Positions 41,021 to 52,555 of a DNA stretch of 64,000 nucleotides are shown here, piece by piece; position 1 is the stretch's first letter, and each line of letters opens with the position of its first letter. The position numbers and the translations under genes were made by a program. The DNA lies in the NCBI RefSeq assembly GCF_040689105.1, contig NZ_JBFBVU010000003.1, forward strand, positions 205,228 to 269,227, written 5' to 3'. The DNA comes from Meridianimarinicoccus marinus (GTDB lineage Bacteria > Pseudomonadota > Alphaproteobacteria > Rhodobacterales > Rhodobacteraceae). The notes beneath the pieces are model-generated. The model was not told where the DNA came from. It was given only the letters and a program-made list of their open reading frames with translations, and searched no databases.

Positions 41021-42616
41021 ATGGCACCCAAAGTTCTCGTCTCCGACAAACTCAGCGAAACCGCCGTCCAGATCTTCCGCGACCGCGGCATCGAGGTCGA
41101 TTTCGAACCCGGCCTCGGCAAGGACAAGGAGCGTCTGCTCGAGGTCATCGGCCAGTATGACGGCCTCGCCATCCGCTCGGCCACCAAGGTCACCGAGAAG
41201 GTTCTCGCAGCCGCCACCAACCTCAAGGTCGTGGGCCGCGCCGGCATCGGGGTCGACAATGTCGACATTCCGGTGGCCTCGAAGCAAGGCGTGATCGTGA
41301 TGAACACGCCCTTCGGCAACATGATCACAACCGCCGAGCACGCCATCGCGATGATGTTCGCCGTGGCCCGCCAGATCCCCGAGGCCAGCGCCTCGACCCA
41401 CGCCGGCAAATGGGAAAAGTCCAAGTTCATGGGCGTCGAGCTGACCGGCAAGACCCTGGGCGTCATCGGTGCCGGCAACATCGGCGGCATCGTCTGCGAC
41501 CGCGCCGTCGGCCTGAAGATGAAGGTCATCGCCTATGATCCCTTCCTTGGCGACGAACGCGCCAAGAAACTGGGCGTGACCAAGGTCAGCCTCGACGAGC
41601 TTCTGGCCCGCGCCGATTTCATCACTCTGCACGTCCCGAAAACCGAGAAGACCGCCAACATCCTGTCGCGCGAGGCCATCGCCAAGACCAAGAAGGGCGT
41701 GCGTATCATCAACTGCGCCCGTGGCGGTCTGGTGGACGAGGTCGCCCTCGCCGAGGCGCTGAAGTCGGGTCATGTGGCCGGGGCCGCCTTCGACGTGTTC
41801 TCGGTGGAACCGGCGACCGAGAATCCGCTGTTCAACCTGCCCAACGTGGTCTGCACCCCGCACCTGGGCGCGGCCACCACCGAGGCGCAGGAAAATGTCG
41901 CCCTGCAGGTGGCCGAACAGATGGCCGACTACCTGCTGACTGGCGCCGTGCAGAACGCACTGAACATGCCGTCGGTCACCGCCGAGGAAGCCGCCGTGAT
42001 GGGCCCCTGGGTCAAGCTGGCCGAGGATCTGGGCGCATTCGTCGGCCAGATCTCGGACGAACCGGTCAAGGCGATCAACATCCTCTATGACGGCCGCGTT
42101 GCGGAAATGAACCTCGACGCGCTGAACTGTGCCGCGATTGCGGGCTTCATGAAGGCCACCAACCCGGATGTGAACATGGTCTCCGCCCCGGTCATCGCCG
42201 AGGAGCGCGGCATCCAGATCTCGCGCACCACGCAGAAGAAGTCGGGCGTCTTCGATGCCTACATCAAGCTGACCATCGAGACCGAGGCCAAGACCCGCAC
42301 CATCGCCGGCACCGTGTTCAGCGACGGCAAGCCGCGCTTCATCCAGATCAAGGGCATCAACATCGACGCCGAGGTGGGCGAGCACATGCTCTACACCACC
42401 AACAACGATGTGGCCGGGATCATCGGCACCCTGGGCAAGACGCTGGGCGAGAACAACGTCAACATCGCCAACTTTACCCTGGGTCGAACCGAGGCGGGCG
42501 GCGACGCCATCGCGCTGCTGTATCTCGACGAACAGCCCCCGGTCGATGTTCTGGACAAGCTGACCGCCACCGGCATGTTCCAGCAGGTTCGCCCGCTGCA
42601 CTTCGCAACGGCCTGA
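41021..42616 (+). CDS. serA: D-3-phosphoglycerate dehydrogenase SerA
   Basis: First committed step of serine synthesis, oxidising 3-phosphoglycerate with NAD. The 531-residue long-form enzyme has RAGIGVDNVDIPVASKQG, the NAD motif LGVIGAGNIGGIV, catalytic NCARGGLVDEVALAEAL and CTPHLGAATTEAQENVA, then the extra substrate-binding domain and a C-terminal ACT domain (HMLYTTNNDVAGIIGTLGKT, IALLYLDEQPP) that usually binds serine. The start follows ACGAAGGACCGCCCC. Downstream of serC in the same direction. Confidence 0.96.
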   Translation: MAPKVLVSDKLSETAVQIFRDRGIEVDFEPGLGKDKERLLEVIGQYDGLAIRSATKVTEKVLAAATNLKVVGRAGIGVDNVDIPVASKQGVIVMNTPFGNMITTAEHAIAMMFAVARQIPEASASTHAGKWEKSKFMGVELTGKTLGVIGAGNIGGIVCDRAVGLKMKVIAYDPFLGDERAKKLGVTKVSLDELLARADFITLHVPKTEKTANILSREAIAKTKKGVRIINCARGGLVDEVALAEALKSGHVAGAAFDVFSVEPATENPLFNLPNVVCTPHLGAATTEAQENVALQVAEQMADYLLTGAVQNALNMPSVTAEEAAVMGPWVKLAEDLGAFVGQISDEPVKAINILYDGRVAEMNLDALNCAAIAGFMKATNPDVNMVSAPVIAEERGIQISRTTQKKSGVFDAYIKLTIETEAKTRTIAGTVFSDGKPRFIQIKGINIDAEVGEHMLYTTNNDVAGIIGTLGKTLGENNVNIANFTLGRTEAGGDAIALLYLDEQPPVDVLDKLTATGMFQQVRPLHFATA

Positions 42617-42772
42617 CCACAGGCCCCCGCGACCTGATCACAAGCGCCCCGGCAAGCTCCAGGGCCCTTTTTACATGCCCGGCCCGGGTCCGGCAGCGGC
42701 GTCTGCCTTGATGTGCGTCACATGTGCCTCTGCGGCAACTCGCGACTTGTGGCAGGCGTCCGGACATGATCC

Positions 42773-43681
42773 GTGTTTCGCATGTGCAAACTGTCCACAT
42801 CGCTGGCGCGGGCCCCCTGGGCCCCGGCGCCGCCCGCCCGGCCCGCCAAGGGCCGTGTCGGGCTGTGGGGTTTGCCGGGTCTGACCCTGCACAGGCTGGC
42901 GCTGCCCGACTGGAAAGCCCCGGCCCTGCGCATCGCGGTGCTGGCCGATCCGCACGTCTGCCGGCCCTGGGTTTCGCCCGAACGGATCGCGCAGATCGTC
43001 GCCTACACCAGCACGTTGGAGGCCGATCTGATCGTGCTGGCCGGCGACCTGCTGCCCGATCGCAAGATGATGTGCGATCATCTGGTGGCCGATGAAATCG
43101 TGCCGCTGTTCAAGCCGCTGACCGCGCCGCTGGGCGTTCATGCGATCATGGGCAACCATGACCGCGAGGACTGCCCGCTGGACCGCGCCAGCAACGGCCA
43201 GAGCAACAGCATCATCCAGGCTTTCGCCGACAACGACATGCAGCTTGTCCGCAACGATGCGGTCGAGCTTTCCCATTCCGGATATCCTTTCTGGCTGGTT
43301 TCCCTCGACACGCAACGCGGTCGGGGCAAACGGCGGATGGGGTATGCGGATGCCGAGGCCGCCTTTTCAAAAGTCCCTCAAGGCGCGCCCTCGATACTGC
43401 TGGCCCATGAGCCCGATTACTTTGCAGCGGGTGACCCCCGGCCCATGCTGCAGATCAGCGGGCATACTCATGGCGGCCAGTTCACGGTGTTCGGGCGACG
43501 TCCCGCAACACCTTCCAGATATGGCGATCGTTACGCGATCGGTCATATTGTCGAAGAGGACCGGCACATGATCGTGTCCACAGGCCTGGGTTATTCCGGC
43601 TTTCCGTTCCGCTTCGGCGTGCCACCCGAGATCACTCTGATCGAGGTATTTTCACCAATGGACCCAAGGGGGGATTCCTGA
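42773..43681 (+). CDS. Metallophosphoesterase, YkuE-like
   Basis: A 302-residue calcineurin-type phosphoesterase with all metal motifs: VLADPHVCRPW, IVLAGDLLPD, IMGNHDRED, LLAHEPDYF and ISGHTHGGQF. The N-terminus is proline/alanine rich and may include a short membrane or Tat-independent leader; the start is uncertain. Such YkuE-type enzymes often hydrolyse phospholipid or nucleotide substrates at the membrane. The stop overlaps the thiolase ATG by 1 nt, so the genes are translationally close, although a metabolic link is not obvious. Confidence 0.85.
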   Translation: MFRMCKLSTSLARAPWAPAPPARPAKGRVGLWGLPGLTLHRLALPDWKAPALRIAVLADPHVCRPWVSPERIAQIVAYTSTLEADLIVLAGDLLPDRKMMCDHLVADEIVPLFKPLTAPLGVHAIMGNHDREDCPLDRASNGQSNSIIQAFADNDMQLVRNDAVELSHSGYPFWLVSLDTQRGRGKRRMGYADAEAAFSKVPQGAPSILLAHEPDYFAAGDPRPMLQISGHTHGGQFTVFGRRPATPSRYGDRYAIGHIVEEDRHMIVSTGLGYSGFPFRFGVPPEITLIEVFSPMDPRGDS

Positions 43682-44856
43682 TGTCCGATATCGTAATTCT
43701 GGATGGCGCACGTACCGCCATCGGCACTTTCGGCGGCAGCCTGGCCAACACTCCGGCCACCACGCTCGGCGCCACCGCGGCCAAGGCCGCAATCGAACGC
43801 TCTGGCGTTGCACCCGAGAAGATCGGCCATGTGGTCATGGGCCACGTCATCAATGCCGAACCGCGGGACATGTACCTGTCGCGCGTCACCGCGATGGAAG
43901 CGGGCATTCCGCAAGAAACCCCGGCGCTGAACGTGAACCGCCTGTGCGGCTCGGGCATGCAGGCCGCCATTTCGGTGATCCAGTCGCTGGCGCTGGGAGA
44001 TGCCGACTTCGGTCTGGCCGGCGGCGCCGAGAATATGTCGCGCGGACCCTATGTTCTGCCCGCAGCACGCTGGGGTCAGAAGATGGGCGACACCACCGCC
44101 GTCGACATGATGGTCGGCACCCTGACCTGCCCCTTCGGCACCGGCCACATGGGCGTCACCGCCGAAAACGTGGCCGCCCAGAACCAGATCACCCGCGAAC
44201 AGCAGGACGCTTTCGCGCTGGAAAGCCAGGAGCGCGCCGCCAAGGCCATCGCCGAGGGCCGTTTCGAAAGCCAGATCGTGCCGGTGCAGGTCAAGGTGAA
44301 GCGCGACATGGTCGATTTCGCCACCGACGAACACCCCAAGGGCACCACGCTTGAAAAACTGGGCGGACTGCGTGCCGTGTTCAAGAAGGACGGATCTGTC
44401 ACCGCCGGCAACGCCTCGGGCATCAACGACGGGGCTGCTGCCATCGTTCTGGCCCGTGCCGACGCCGCCGAGGCCGCCGGTCTGAAGCCGAAAGCCAGGA
44501 TCCTGGGCTATGCGCACGCCGGTGTGCGTCCCGAGGTCATGGGCATCGGCCCGGTTCCGGCCGTGCAGAAGCTGCTGGAGAAGACCGGCCTGACCGCCGA
44601 CGACTTCGACGTGATCGAAAGCAACGAGGCCTTCGCGGCACAGGCTCTGGCCGTGAACAAGGGTCTCGGTTTCGATCCGGCCAAGGTGAACCCCAATGGC
44701 GGCGCCATTGCCCTCGGTCACCCGGTCGGCGCCACCGGTGCCATCCTGATCGTCAAGGCGCTGTACGAGCTTGAGCGCACCGGCGGCAAACGCGCGCTGT
44801 GCACCATGTGCATCGGCGGCGGCCAAGGCATCGCGATCGCCTTCGAACGCCTCTAA
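43681..44856 (+). CDS. Acetyl-CoA C-acyltransferase (thiolase)
   Basis: A 391-residue thiolase. The nucleophilic cysteine is in NVNRLCGSGMQAA near residue 88, HGxG-type NEAFAAQAL, the histidine in NPNGGAIALGHPVGATGA and the second cysteine in TMCIGGGQGIAI. It could serve acetoacetyl-CoA synthesis (PhaA-like) or degradation of beta-ketoacyl-CoA; substrate chain length cannot be read from sequence. It overlaps the metallophosphoesterase stop by 1 nt. Confidence 0.92.
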   Translation: MSDIVILDGARTAIGTFGGSLANTPATTLGATAAKAAIERSGVAPEKIGHVVMGHVINAEPRDMYLSRVTAMEAGIPQETPALNVNRLCGSGMQAAISVIQSLALGDADFGLAGGAENMSRGPYVLPAARWGQKMGDTTAVDMMVGTLTCPFGTGHMGVTAENVAAQNQITREQQDAFALESQERAAKAIAEGRFESQIVPVQVKVKRDMVDFATDEHPKGTTLEKLGGLRAVFKKDGSVTAGNASGINDGAAAIVLARADAAEAAGLKPKARILGYAHAGVRPEVMGIGPVPAVQKLLEKTGLTADDFDVIESNEAFAAQALAVNKGLGFDPAKVNPNGGAIALGHPVGATGAILIVKALYELERTGGKRALCTMCIGGGQGIAIAFERL

Positions 44857-44938
44857 AACCCTCTGAGTCCGGGCCGCGTTCAGGGTCTGTTCACCTTCCT
44901 GTTCCACGATCATCGCTGGTTGATGGAACGAGTGAAGC

Positions 44939-47191
44939 ATGACGGAACATGGCGGCCCGGACTTATCCGCGCTTCTGGCGCAGGAACGGCGCGCCCGTCT
45001 GGCCGCCGAACGGCTGCTGGAGCACAAGAGCAAGGAATTGTTCTCGGCCAACCGCCAGTTGTCGGAACACGCCCGCAAGCTGTCCGACCAGGTGGTTGTC
45101 AAAAGCGCCGAGGCGCAGACCTATCGCACCGAGGCCGAGGAACTGAAGGGCGAGAACACCCAGGTTCGCGCCGATCTTCAGAAAGCCAACAAGCAGGCGG
45201 ACAAGGCCGAACGGCGGCTGTGGGAAGCCCTGGAAACCATCCAGGACGGGTTTGCCGTGTTCAACGCGCGCAACCAGCTGGTGATCGCCAACCGCGCCTA
45301 TATGGCCATGTTCGACGGGCTGGAATGCATCCGGCCCGGGGCCACCTATCAGGATATTCTTGAAATCGTTGTCGAAGAGGGGCTGGTCGATATCGGGTTC
45401 GAGGACCCATCGGCGTGGCAGGCCCGGATGGCGGGACGCTGGCAGCAGGACCGGATCGAACCACTGACGGTCAAACTGTGGGACGAACGCTATGTCAAGT
45501 TCCTGGACCGGCGCGCCCGCGACGGCGACATGGTCAGCCTGGCCCTGAACATCACCGAAACCATCCGCTACGAGGAAAAGCTGAAGGAGGAACGCACCCG
45601 CGCCGAATCCGCCAGCCGCGCCAAATCCGCCTTCCTCGCCAACATGAGCCACGAGATCCGCACCCCGATGAACGGAGTCATCGGCATGGCCGACCTGCTG
45701 TGCGACACCGACCTGACCGAGGAACAGCGCCTGTTCGCCGAAACCATCCGCGGCTCGGGCGAGACTCTGCTGGTGATCATCAACGACGTGCTGGATTACT
45801 CCAAGATCGAGGCCGAGAAGCTGACGCTGCAGCCCGAACCCTTCGACCTGGAACGCACGATCACCGAGGTGCTGCTGCTGCTGAAGCCTTCTGTGCAGGA
45901 AAAGGGGATCGAGCTGATGCTCGATTTCGACATGTTCCTGCCGACCCGTTATGTGGGCGATCCGGGGCGCATCCGGCAGATCCTGACCAACCTTCTGGGC
46001 AACGCGGTGAAATTCACCACCCAAGGCCACGTCATGATCCGCGTGACCGGCATCGGTGACGAGGACGGGTCAGATCAGCAAAGACTGCACATCACGGTCG
46101 AGGACACCGGCATCGGCATTCCCGCGGACAAGGTCGATCACATCTTCGGCGAGTTCAACCAGGTGGAGGACGAGCGCAATCGCAAGTTCGAAGGCACCGG
46201 ACTGGGGCTGGCCATCACCCAGAAGCTGGTGGCGCTGATGGGGGGCGAGCTCTGGGTCGAATCGGTCGAAGGTGAAGGCTCCTGCTTCGGGTTTCGCATT
46301 ACCCTGCCGCTGGACGAAGGCGCCGACACCCCCTCCCCGCCGCACAACACCGATCTGCGCACCGCGCTGGTCATCGATGCACAGGACATCAACCGCATGA
46401 TCCTGGACCGGCAGCTTTCCATGATGGGCTTGCGGGTGACGACTCGCCGCTCGGCCGAGGAGGCGCTGGCCGACCCGCCCAACAGTGTCGACCTGATCAT
46501 CAGCGATCACAAGCCGCCGGGCACCGACGGGCTGGCGCTGGTGCAGGCGCTGCGGGACCGGGGCGAACGCGGACCGATCCTGTTGCTGTGCTCGGAACCG
46601 GGGCAGCTGGACGGCGATCCAAGGATGCAAGGCGTCACCGCGATCCTGCAAAAGCCGCTGTTGCGCCGCGACCTGTTCCAGAAGATCGGCGCCCTTGGGG
46701 TGACCCTGCCAGCCGCGACGCCCGAGCCTGAACCGCCCGCGCCCGTGATGCCGGTGCCCGAGTCCGTCGCGACCGAGCCGACCGAATCTGCGGATCTCCT
46801 GCGGGTGCTGGCCGCCGAGGACAATCGCACCAACCAACTGGTATTCCGCAAGATGGTGCAGGATCTGGCCATCGACCTACGGTTTGCCAACAACGGGCGT
46901 GAAGCCGTCGCCGCCTATCAGGATTTCCGCCCGCACATGATCTTCATGGACATCTCGATGCCCGAGATGGATGGTAAGGAAGCAACGCAAAAGATCCGCG
47001 AGATCGAGGCGAACACCGGCGCGCCCCGCACCCCGATCTGTGCCTTGACCGCCCACGCCATGGCCGGCGATGCCGATGAGATCATGGCGGCAGGTATCGA
47101 CCACTACCTGACCAAACCCCTGCGCAAGACCGCCATCTGCGACAAGATCGAAGAACTTGCACCGGGCGGCCTGTCGGTGACGGCGGGCTAG
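44939..47191 (+). CDS. Hybrid sensor histidine kinase with two receiver domains
   Basis: A 750-residue cytoplasmic kinase without transmembrane segments. Order: a coiled coil (about 10-100, rich in Ala/Glu/Arg), a PAS-like domain (about 100-210, LETIQDGFAVFNARNQLVIA), HisKA with the phosphohistidine in NMSHEIRTPMNGVIGMADLL near 238, the ATPase domain (GNAVKFTTQ, DTGIGIP, GTGLGLAITQ) to about 460, then REC1 (472-590) and REC2 (620-745). REC2 is standard (AAEDNRTNQ, FMDISMPEMDG, KPL). REC1 is degenerate: the acidic pair is Asp-Ala (VIDAQDIN) though the acceptor aspartate in IISDHKPPGTDG remains. No response-regulator partner is adjacent. Confidence 0.9.
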   Translation: MTEHGGPDLSALLAQERRARLAAERLLEHKSKELFSANRQLSEHARKLSDQVVVKSAEAQTYRTEAEELKGENTQVRADLQKANKQADKAERRLWEALETIQDGFAVFNARNQLVIANRAYMAMFDGLECIRPGATYQDILEIVVEEGLVDIGFEDPSAWQARMAGRWQQDRIEPLTVKLWDERYVKFLDRRARDGDMVSLALNITETIRYEEKLKEERTRAESASRAKSAFLANMSHEIRTPMNGVIGMADLLCDTDLTEEQRLFAETIRGSGETLLVIINDVLDYSKIEAEKLTLQPEPFDLERTITEVLLLLKPSVQEKGIELMLDFDMFLPTRYVGDPGRIRQILTNLLGNAVKFTTQGHVMIRVTGIGDEDGSDQQRLHITVEDTGIGIPADKVDHIFGEFNQVEDERNRKFEGTGLGLAITQKLVALMGGELWVESVEGEGSCFGFRITLPLDEGADTPSPPHNTDLRTALVIDAQDINRMILDRQLSMMGLRVTTRRSAEEALADPPNSVDLIISDHKPPGTDGLALVQALRDRGERGPILLLCSEPGQLDGDPRMQGVTAILQKPLLRRDLFQKIGALGVTLPAATPEPEPPAPVMPVPESVATEPTESADLLRVLAAEDNRTNQLVFRKMVQDLAIDLRFANNGREAVAAYQDFRPHMIFMDISMPEMDGKEATQKIREIEANTGAPRTPICALTAHAMAGDADEIMAAGIDHYLTKPLRKTAICDKIEELAPGGLSVTAG

Positions 47192-47979
47192 GCCGCCAGC
47201 GCCGCCGCCTCGTCGCGCAGAAATACCGGTTTGTCGGGGGTGCTGCGCCCGGCATCATAGGCATAGCCACCTGTGTTGAAATCACGCAGGGCTTCGGCAT
47301 CGCGCAACCGGTTTTCCACGATGAAGCGCGCCATCGCCCCACGGGCCTTCTTGGCGTAGAAGCTGACGATCCTGGGGGCGCCGCCGCGCGTCTCCATGAA
47401 AACCGGTGTCACCACCGGCAGGTTCAATGCCGCCAGATCCACCGCCGAGAAATACTCGACACTGGCGCAATTCACCAACACGCGGCTGCCCGTAACCTCG
47501 GCTTGGGCCGCCAGCGCCCCGGCAATCCGGTCGCCCCAATAGGCATAAAGCGTCCCGCCGGCGCGGGTCTTCAGCCGCGATCCCATTTCAAGGCGATAGG
47601 GCTGGATGCCGTCGAAGGGACGCAACACGCCGTACAAACCCGACAGGATCCGCAGGTGATCCCGCGCATAGGACTGCGCATCCGCATCGAGGCTGGCCGC
47701 GTCCAACCCCTGATAGGTATCCCCGGCAAAGGCGTGCATCGCGGGCCGCGTGACGTCAGCCTCGGGCGCGGCATGGAACGCGCGGAACCGGTCATGGTTC
47801 AATGCGGCCAGCTTGGGGCTGATGGACATCAGCTTTTCAAGCTGCGGTTTCGACAACTTCCCGGCGACCCCGGCCAGATAGGTCGCGTCACCCTGAAAAT
47901 CGGGCGCAGTGGCGACGGGCGCATCGACCGCTGCCCAGTCCAGACGCTTCGCGGGAGAGACAACAACCAGCATCGGCAT
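47188..47979 (-). CDS. yaaA: Peroxide stress protein YaaA
   Basis: A 263-residue YaaA/DUF328 protein, which in E. coli limits intracellular iron during peroxide stress and binds DNA. Family landmarks: VVSPAKRLDW at the start, AFAGDTYQGLDAASL, LRILSGLYGVLRPFD, YRLEMGSRL and NCASVEYFSAVD, with GAMARFIVENRLRDAEALRDF near the end. AAGGAAAGG precedes the ATG. It converges with the histidine kinase with a 4-bp overlap. Confidence 0.93.
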   Translation of the reverse strand: MPMLVVVSPAKRLDWAAVDAPVATAPDFQGDATYLAGVAGKLSKPQLEKLMSISPKLAALNHDRFRAFHAAPEADVTRPAMHAFAGDTYQGLDAASLDADAQSYARDHLRILSGLYGVLRPFDGIQPYRLEMGSRLKTRAGGTLYAYWGDRIAGALAAQAEVTGSRVLVNCASVEYFSAVDLAALNLPVVTPVFMETRGGAPRIVSFYAKKARGAMARFIVENRLRDAEALRDFNTGGYAYDAGRSTPDKPVFLRDEAAALAA

Positions 47980-48027
47980 TCCTTTCCTTCTGCGCAGGGA
48001 CCTAGGCGGTTCGCAACGCTTGTCTAG

Positions 48028-50088
<2,061 letters not shown>

Positions 50089-50166
50089 GCCTCGACCGCT
50101 TTGATTGTGGTTGCCGCCACAATCCCACACCACCCCTTGTGGTGCAAGACGCCAGAGGCCGGGAAA

Positions 50167-50454
50167 TCAGTAGAACATTGCGGCGTTGTTCATCAGCACG
50201 ATGCGAATGGCATAGACCGCCAGAAGCGCCACCAGCGGCGCCAGGTCCAGCGTGCCCATGTCGGGCAGGATGCGCCGGATCGGGCCATAGATCGGTTCCA
50301 GCAGGCGGTTCAGCCCGTACCAGATCTGCCGCACCAGATCCTGCCCCAGATTGAGCACCTGAAAGCTGATCAGCCAGCTCATGATGATATGCGCGATCAT
50401 GATGAACCAGGCCACATCCAGGATGAGCAGCAGGATTTGCAGTATCGACGTCAT
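50167..50454 (-). CDS. YggT family membrane protein
   Basis: A 95-residue membrane protein with two hydrophobic helices (about 4-28, ILQILLLILDVAWFIMIAHI; about 70-90, LAPLVALLAVYAIRIVLM) joined by the YggT signature RLLEPIYGPIRRILPD. YggT proteins are linked to osmotic shock and, in other bacteria, to cell-division/envelope loci; precise function unknown. Start at 50454 follows GGAAGTTTCC. Divergent from the thioesterase gene. Confidence 0.9.
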   Translation of the reverse strand: MTSILQILLLILDVAWFIMIAHIIMSWLISFQVLNLGQDLVRQIWYGLNRLLEPIYGPIRRILPDMGTLDLAPLVALLAVYAIRIVLMNNAAMFY

Positions 50455-50589
50455 GGAAACTTCCTTTGTACGGACCTGCACCGGAAGTAGGCAATCGGGC
50501 CGCAAAGGACAAGCCGCGCGCCTTTGTGCCGCGACGTTTCCGTTGACGTCAACCGCGCCCGCGCCCAATTCCGGGGCAGGAGGTCTGCC

Positions 50590-51153
50590 ATGTATCCATT
50601 CCTGCGCATGTCGAAAGAATTCTGGAAGTTCAGAAACGCGCCGCCGCTGGACATCTTCGACACCCATGTCTCGCATCACATCTGCTGGCCCTGGGATCTG
50701 GACATGTGGTTGGAGATGAACAACGGCCGCGTGCTGACCCTGTTCGACCTGGGCCGTCTGGTGCTGGCCGGGCGCACCGGGTTCGTGCGCATCATTCGCC
50801 GCGAAGGCTGGATGCTGACCGTGGCCGGCTCCTCGGTCCGCTATCGCAAGCGCGTGCGGATGTTCGACCGGCTCCGCATGACCTCGCGCTGTGTCGGCTG
50901 GGACGAAAAGTTCGTCTATCTCGAACACGCCATGTGGAAGGGGGCGGACTGCACCTCGCATGTGCTGATCCGCATGGCGGTCACTGATCGGAACGGGCTG
51001 GTGCGCACCGACCGGGTGCTGGCCGCCTTCGGCCGCCCGATGCCCGCGCCGAGGCTGCCCGATTGGGTGCGCGCCTGGGCCGAGGCCGACGCCCTGCGGC
51101 CTTGGCCGCCGATGCAAGATACGCCCACGCAAATGCAGGCACGCGCCGCCTGA
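50590..51153 (+). CDS. Acyl-CoA thioesterase-like protein (4HBT fold)
   Basis: A 187-residue hot-dog-fold protein: DTHVSHHICWPWDLDMWLEM, NNGRVLTLFDLGRLVLAGR with the helix that carries the catalytic acid, and SSVRYRKRVRMFDRLRMTSR. It resembles the THEM6/4HBT thioesterase-like group found beside fatty-acid genes. An AGGAGG site lies upstream of the ATG at 50590. Substrate not known. Confidence 0.82.
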   Translation: MYPFLRMSKEFWKFRNAPPLDIFDTHVSHHICWPWDLDMWLEMNNGRVLTLFDLGRLVLAGRTGFVRIIRREGWMLTVAGSSVRYRKRVRMFDRLRMTSRCVGWDEKFVYLEHAMWKGADCTSHVLIRMAVTDRNGLVRTDRVLAAFGRPMPAPRLPDWVRAWAEADALRPWPPMQDTPTQMQARAA

Positions 51154-51208
51154 CCATTGCGACCCCCGCGCCCGCACGGCATAGTCGCGGCGTGCAGGGG
51201 TAACCGCA

Positions 51209-52552
51209 ATGCAGTTTCAGATGAACAGCCGCCGTATCTGGGGCTGGTATTTTTTCGATTGGGCCAGTCAGCCGTATAACACCCTGTTGCTGACCTTTAT
51301 TTTCGGCCCCTATGTGACCGAACTGGTGGGCGACGGCACCGCCGCGCAATCCGCCTGGGGGTACGGCGTGGGCGCGGCCGGGGTGGTGATCGCCCTGCTG
51401 GCGCCGCTTCTGGGATCCATCGCCGATCGCACCGGTCCAGGCACGCGGATGCTGTTCATCTGGGTGTTCTCGGCTTGTTACGTGATCGGCGCGTGGAGCC
51501 TTTGGGCCGCGGCCCCCGACAGTTTCAACCTGTGGATGACGCTGGCCTTCTTCGGCCTGGGGCTTCTGGGGATGGAGTTTGCCACCATTTTCACCAACGC
51601 GATGCTGCCCGACCTTGCGCCCAAGGGTAAGATCGGGCGGGTGTCGGGCAATGGCTGGGCCTTCGGCTATCTGGGCGGGTTGCTTGCGCTTGTCTTCATG
51701 CTGCTGTTTTTGGCCGACAGCGCCAGCACCGGGAAGACCCTGATCGGGCTGGACCCGCCCTTCGGTCTGGATGCCAGCATGCGCGAGGGCACCCGCGCGG
51801 TCGGCCCGTTCACTGCGCTGTGGTTCATGATCTTCATGGTCCCTTTCTTCGCCTGGGTACATGCCCCCAAGCCGCCGCCCATCGCGACGGTTCTGGAAGC
51901 CGCGCGCGCCGCATGGCCCGACCTGAAAGACATGCTGCGCGGCTTGCGCCATCGGGCCAGCCTGCGGAACTATCTGATTGCCTCGATGCTGTACCGCGAC
52001 GCGCTGAACGGGTTGTATTTCTTCGGCGGCGTCTATGCAGCCGGGGTGCTGAACTGGTCGGTGATCGACGTGGGCGTGTTCGGCATCCTCGCCGTGGTCT
52101 CGGCGACCGTGGTGGCCTGGGTCGGTGGCATGTGCGACGAACGCTTCGGCCCGATGCCGGTGATCGTGGTGTCGATCCTGTGCCTGATCGGCGCGACGCT
52201 GGCCGCGATCTTCATCTCGCGCGCCTCGGTGTTCGGCGTCGCGGTCGAGGCCAGCAGCCGCCTGCCCGACCTCGCCTTTTACGGCGTCGGCGTGGTGATC
52301 GGGGCGGCGGGCGGGGCGCTTCAGGCCTCGTCGCGGACGATGATGGTGTTTCAGGCCGAAAAGGGCCACGCCACGCGGGAATTCGGATTGTACGCGCTGG
52401 CGGGCAAGGCGACCTCTTTTGCCGCGCCGATCCTGGTGGCGGTCACCACAGACCTCACCGGCAGCCAGCAGCTGGGGATCACACCTTTGCTAGCCCTCTT
52501 TATCGGCGGGCTGATCGTGTTAGGCTGGGTCAAAAGTGACGGAGAGCAGTGA
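51209..52552 (+). CDS. MFS transporter, UMF1/Atg22-like
   Basis: A 447-residue integral membrane protein with about 12 predicted segments. The N-terminus RRIWGWYFFDWASQPYNTLL is the hallmark of the UMF1 (vacuole effluxer Atg22-like) MFS family, followed by APLLGSIADRTGPGTRMLF and SNGWAFGYLGG-type GNGWAFGYLGGLLAL. Atg22 exports amino acids in yeast; the bacterial substrate is not known. The downstream endopeptidase gene begins 3 nt after the stop, so they are probably co-transcribed. Confidence 0.88.
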   Translation: MQFQMNSRRIWGWYFFDWASQPYNTLLLTFIFGPYVTELVGDGTAAQSAWGYGVGAAGVVIALLAPLLGSIADRTGPGTRMLFIWVFSACYVIGAWSLWAAAPDSFNLWMTLAFFGLGLLGMEFATIFTNAMLPDLAPKGKIGRVSGNGWAFGYLGGLLALVFMLLFLADSASTGKTLIGLDPPFGLDASMREGTRAVGPFTALWFMIFMVPFFAWVHAPKPPPIATVLEAARAAWPDLKDMLRGLRHRASLRNYLIASMLYRDALNGLYFFGGVYAAGVLNWSVIDVGVFGILAVVSATVVAWVGGMCDERFGPMPVIVVSILCLIGATLAAIFISRASVFGVAVEASSRLPDLAFYGVGVVIGAAGGALQASSRTMMVFQAEKGHATREFGLYALAGKATSFAAPILVAVTTDLTGSQQLGITPLLALFIGGLIVLGWVKSDGEQ

Positions 52553-52555
52553 CCC

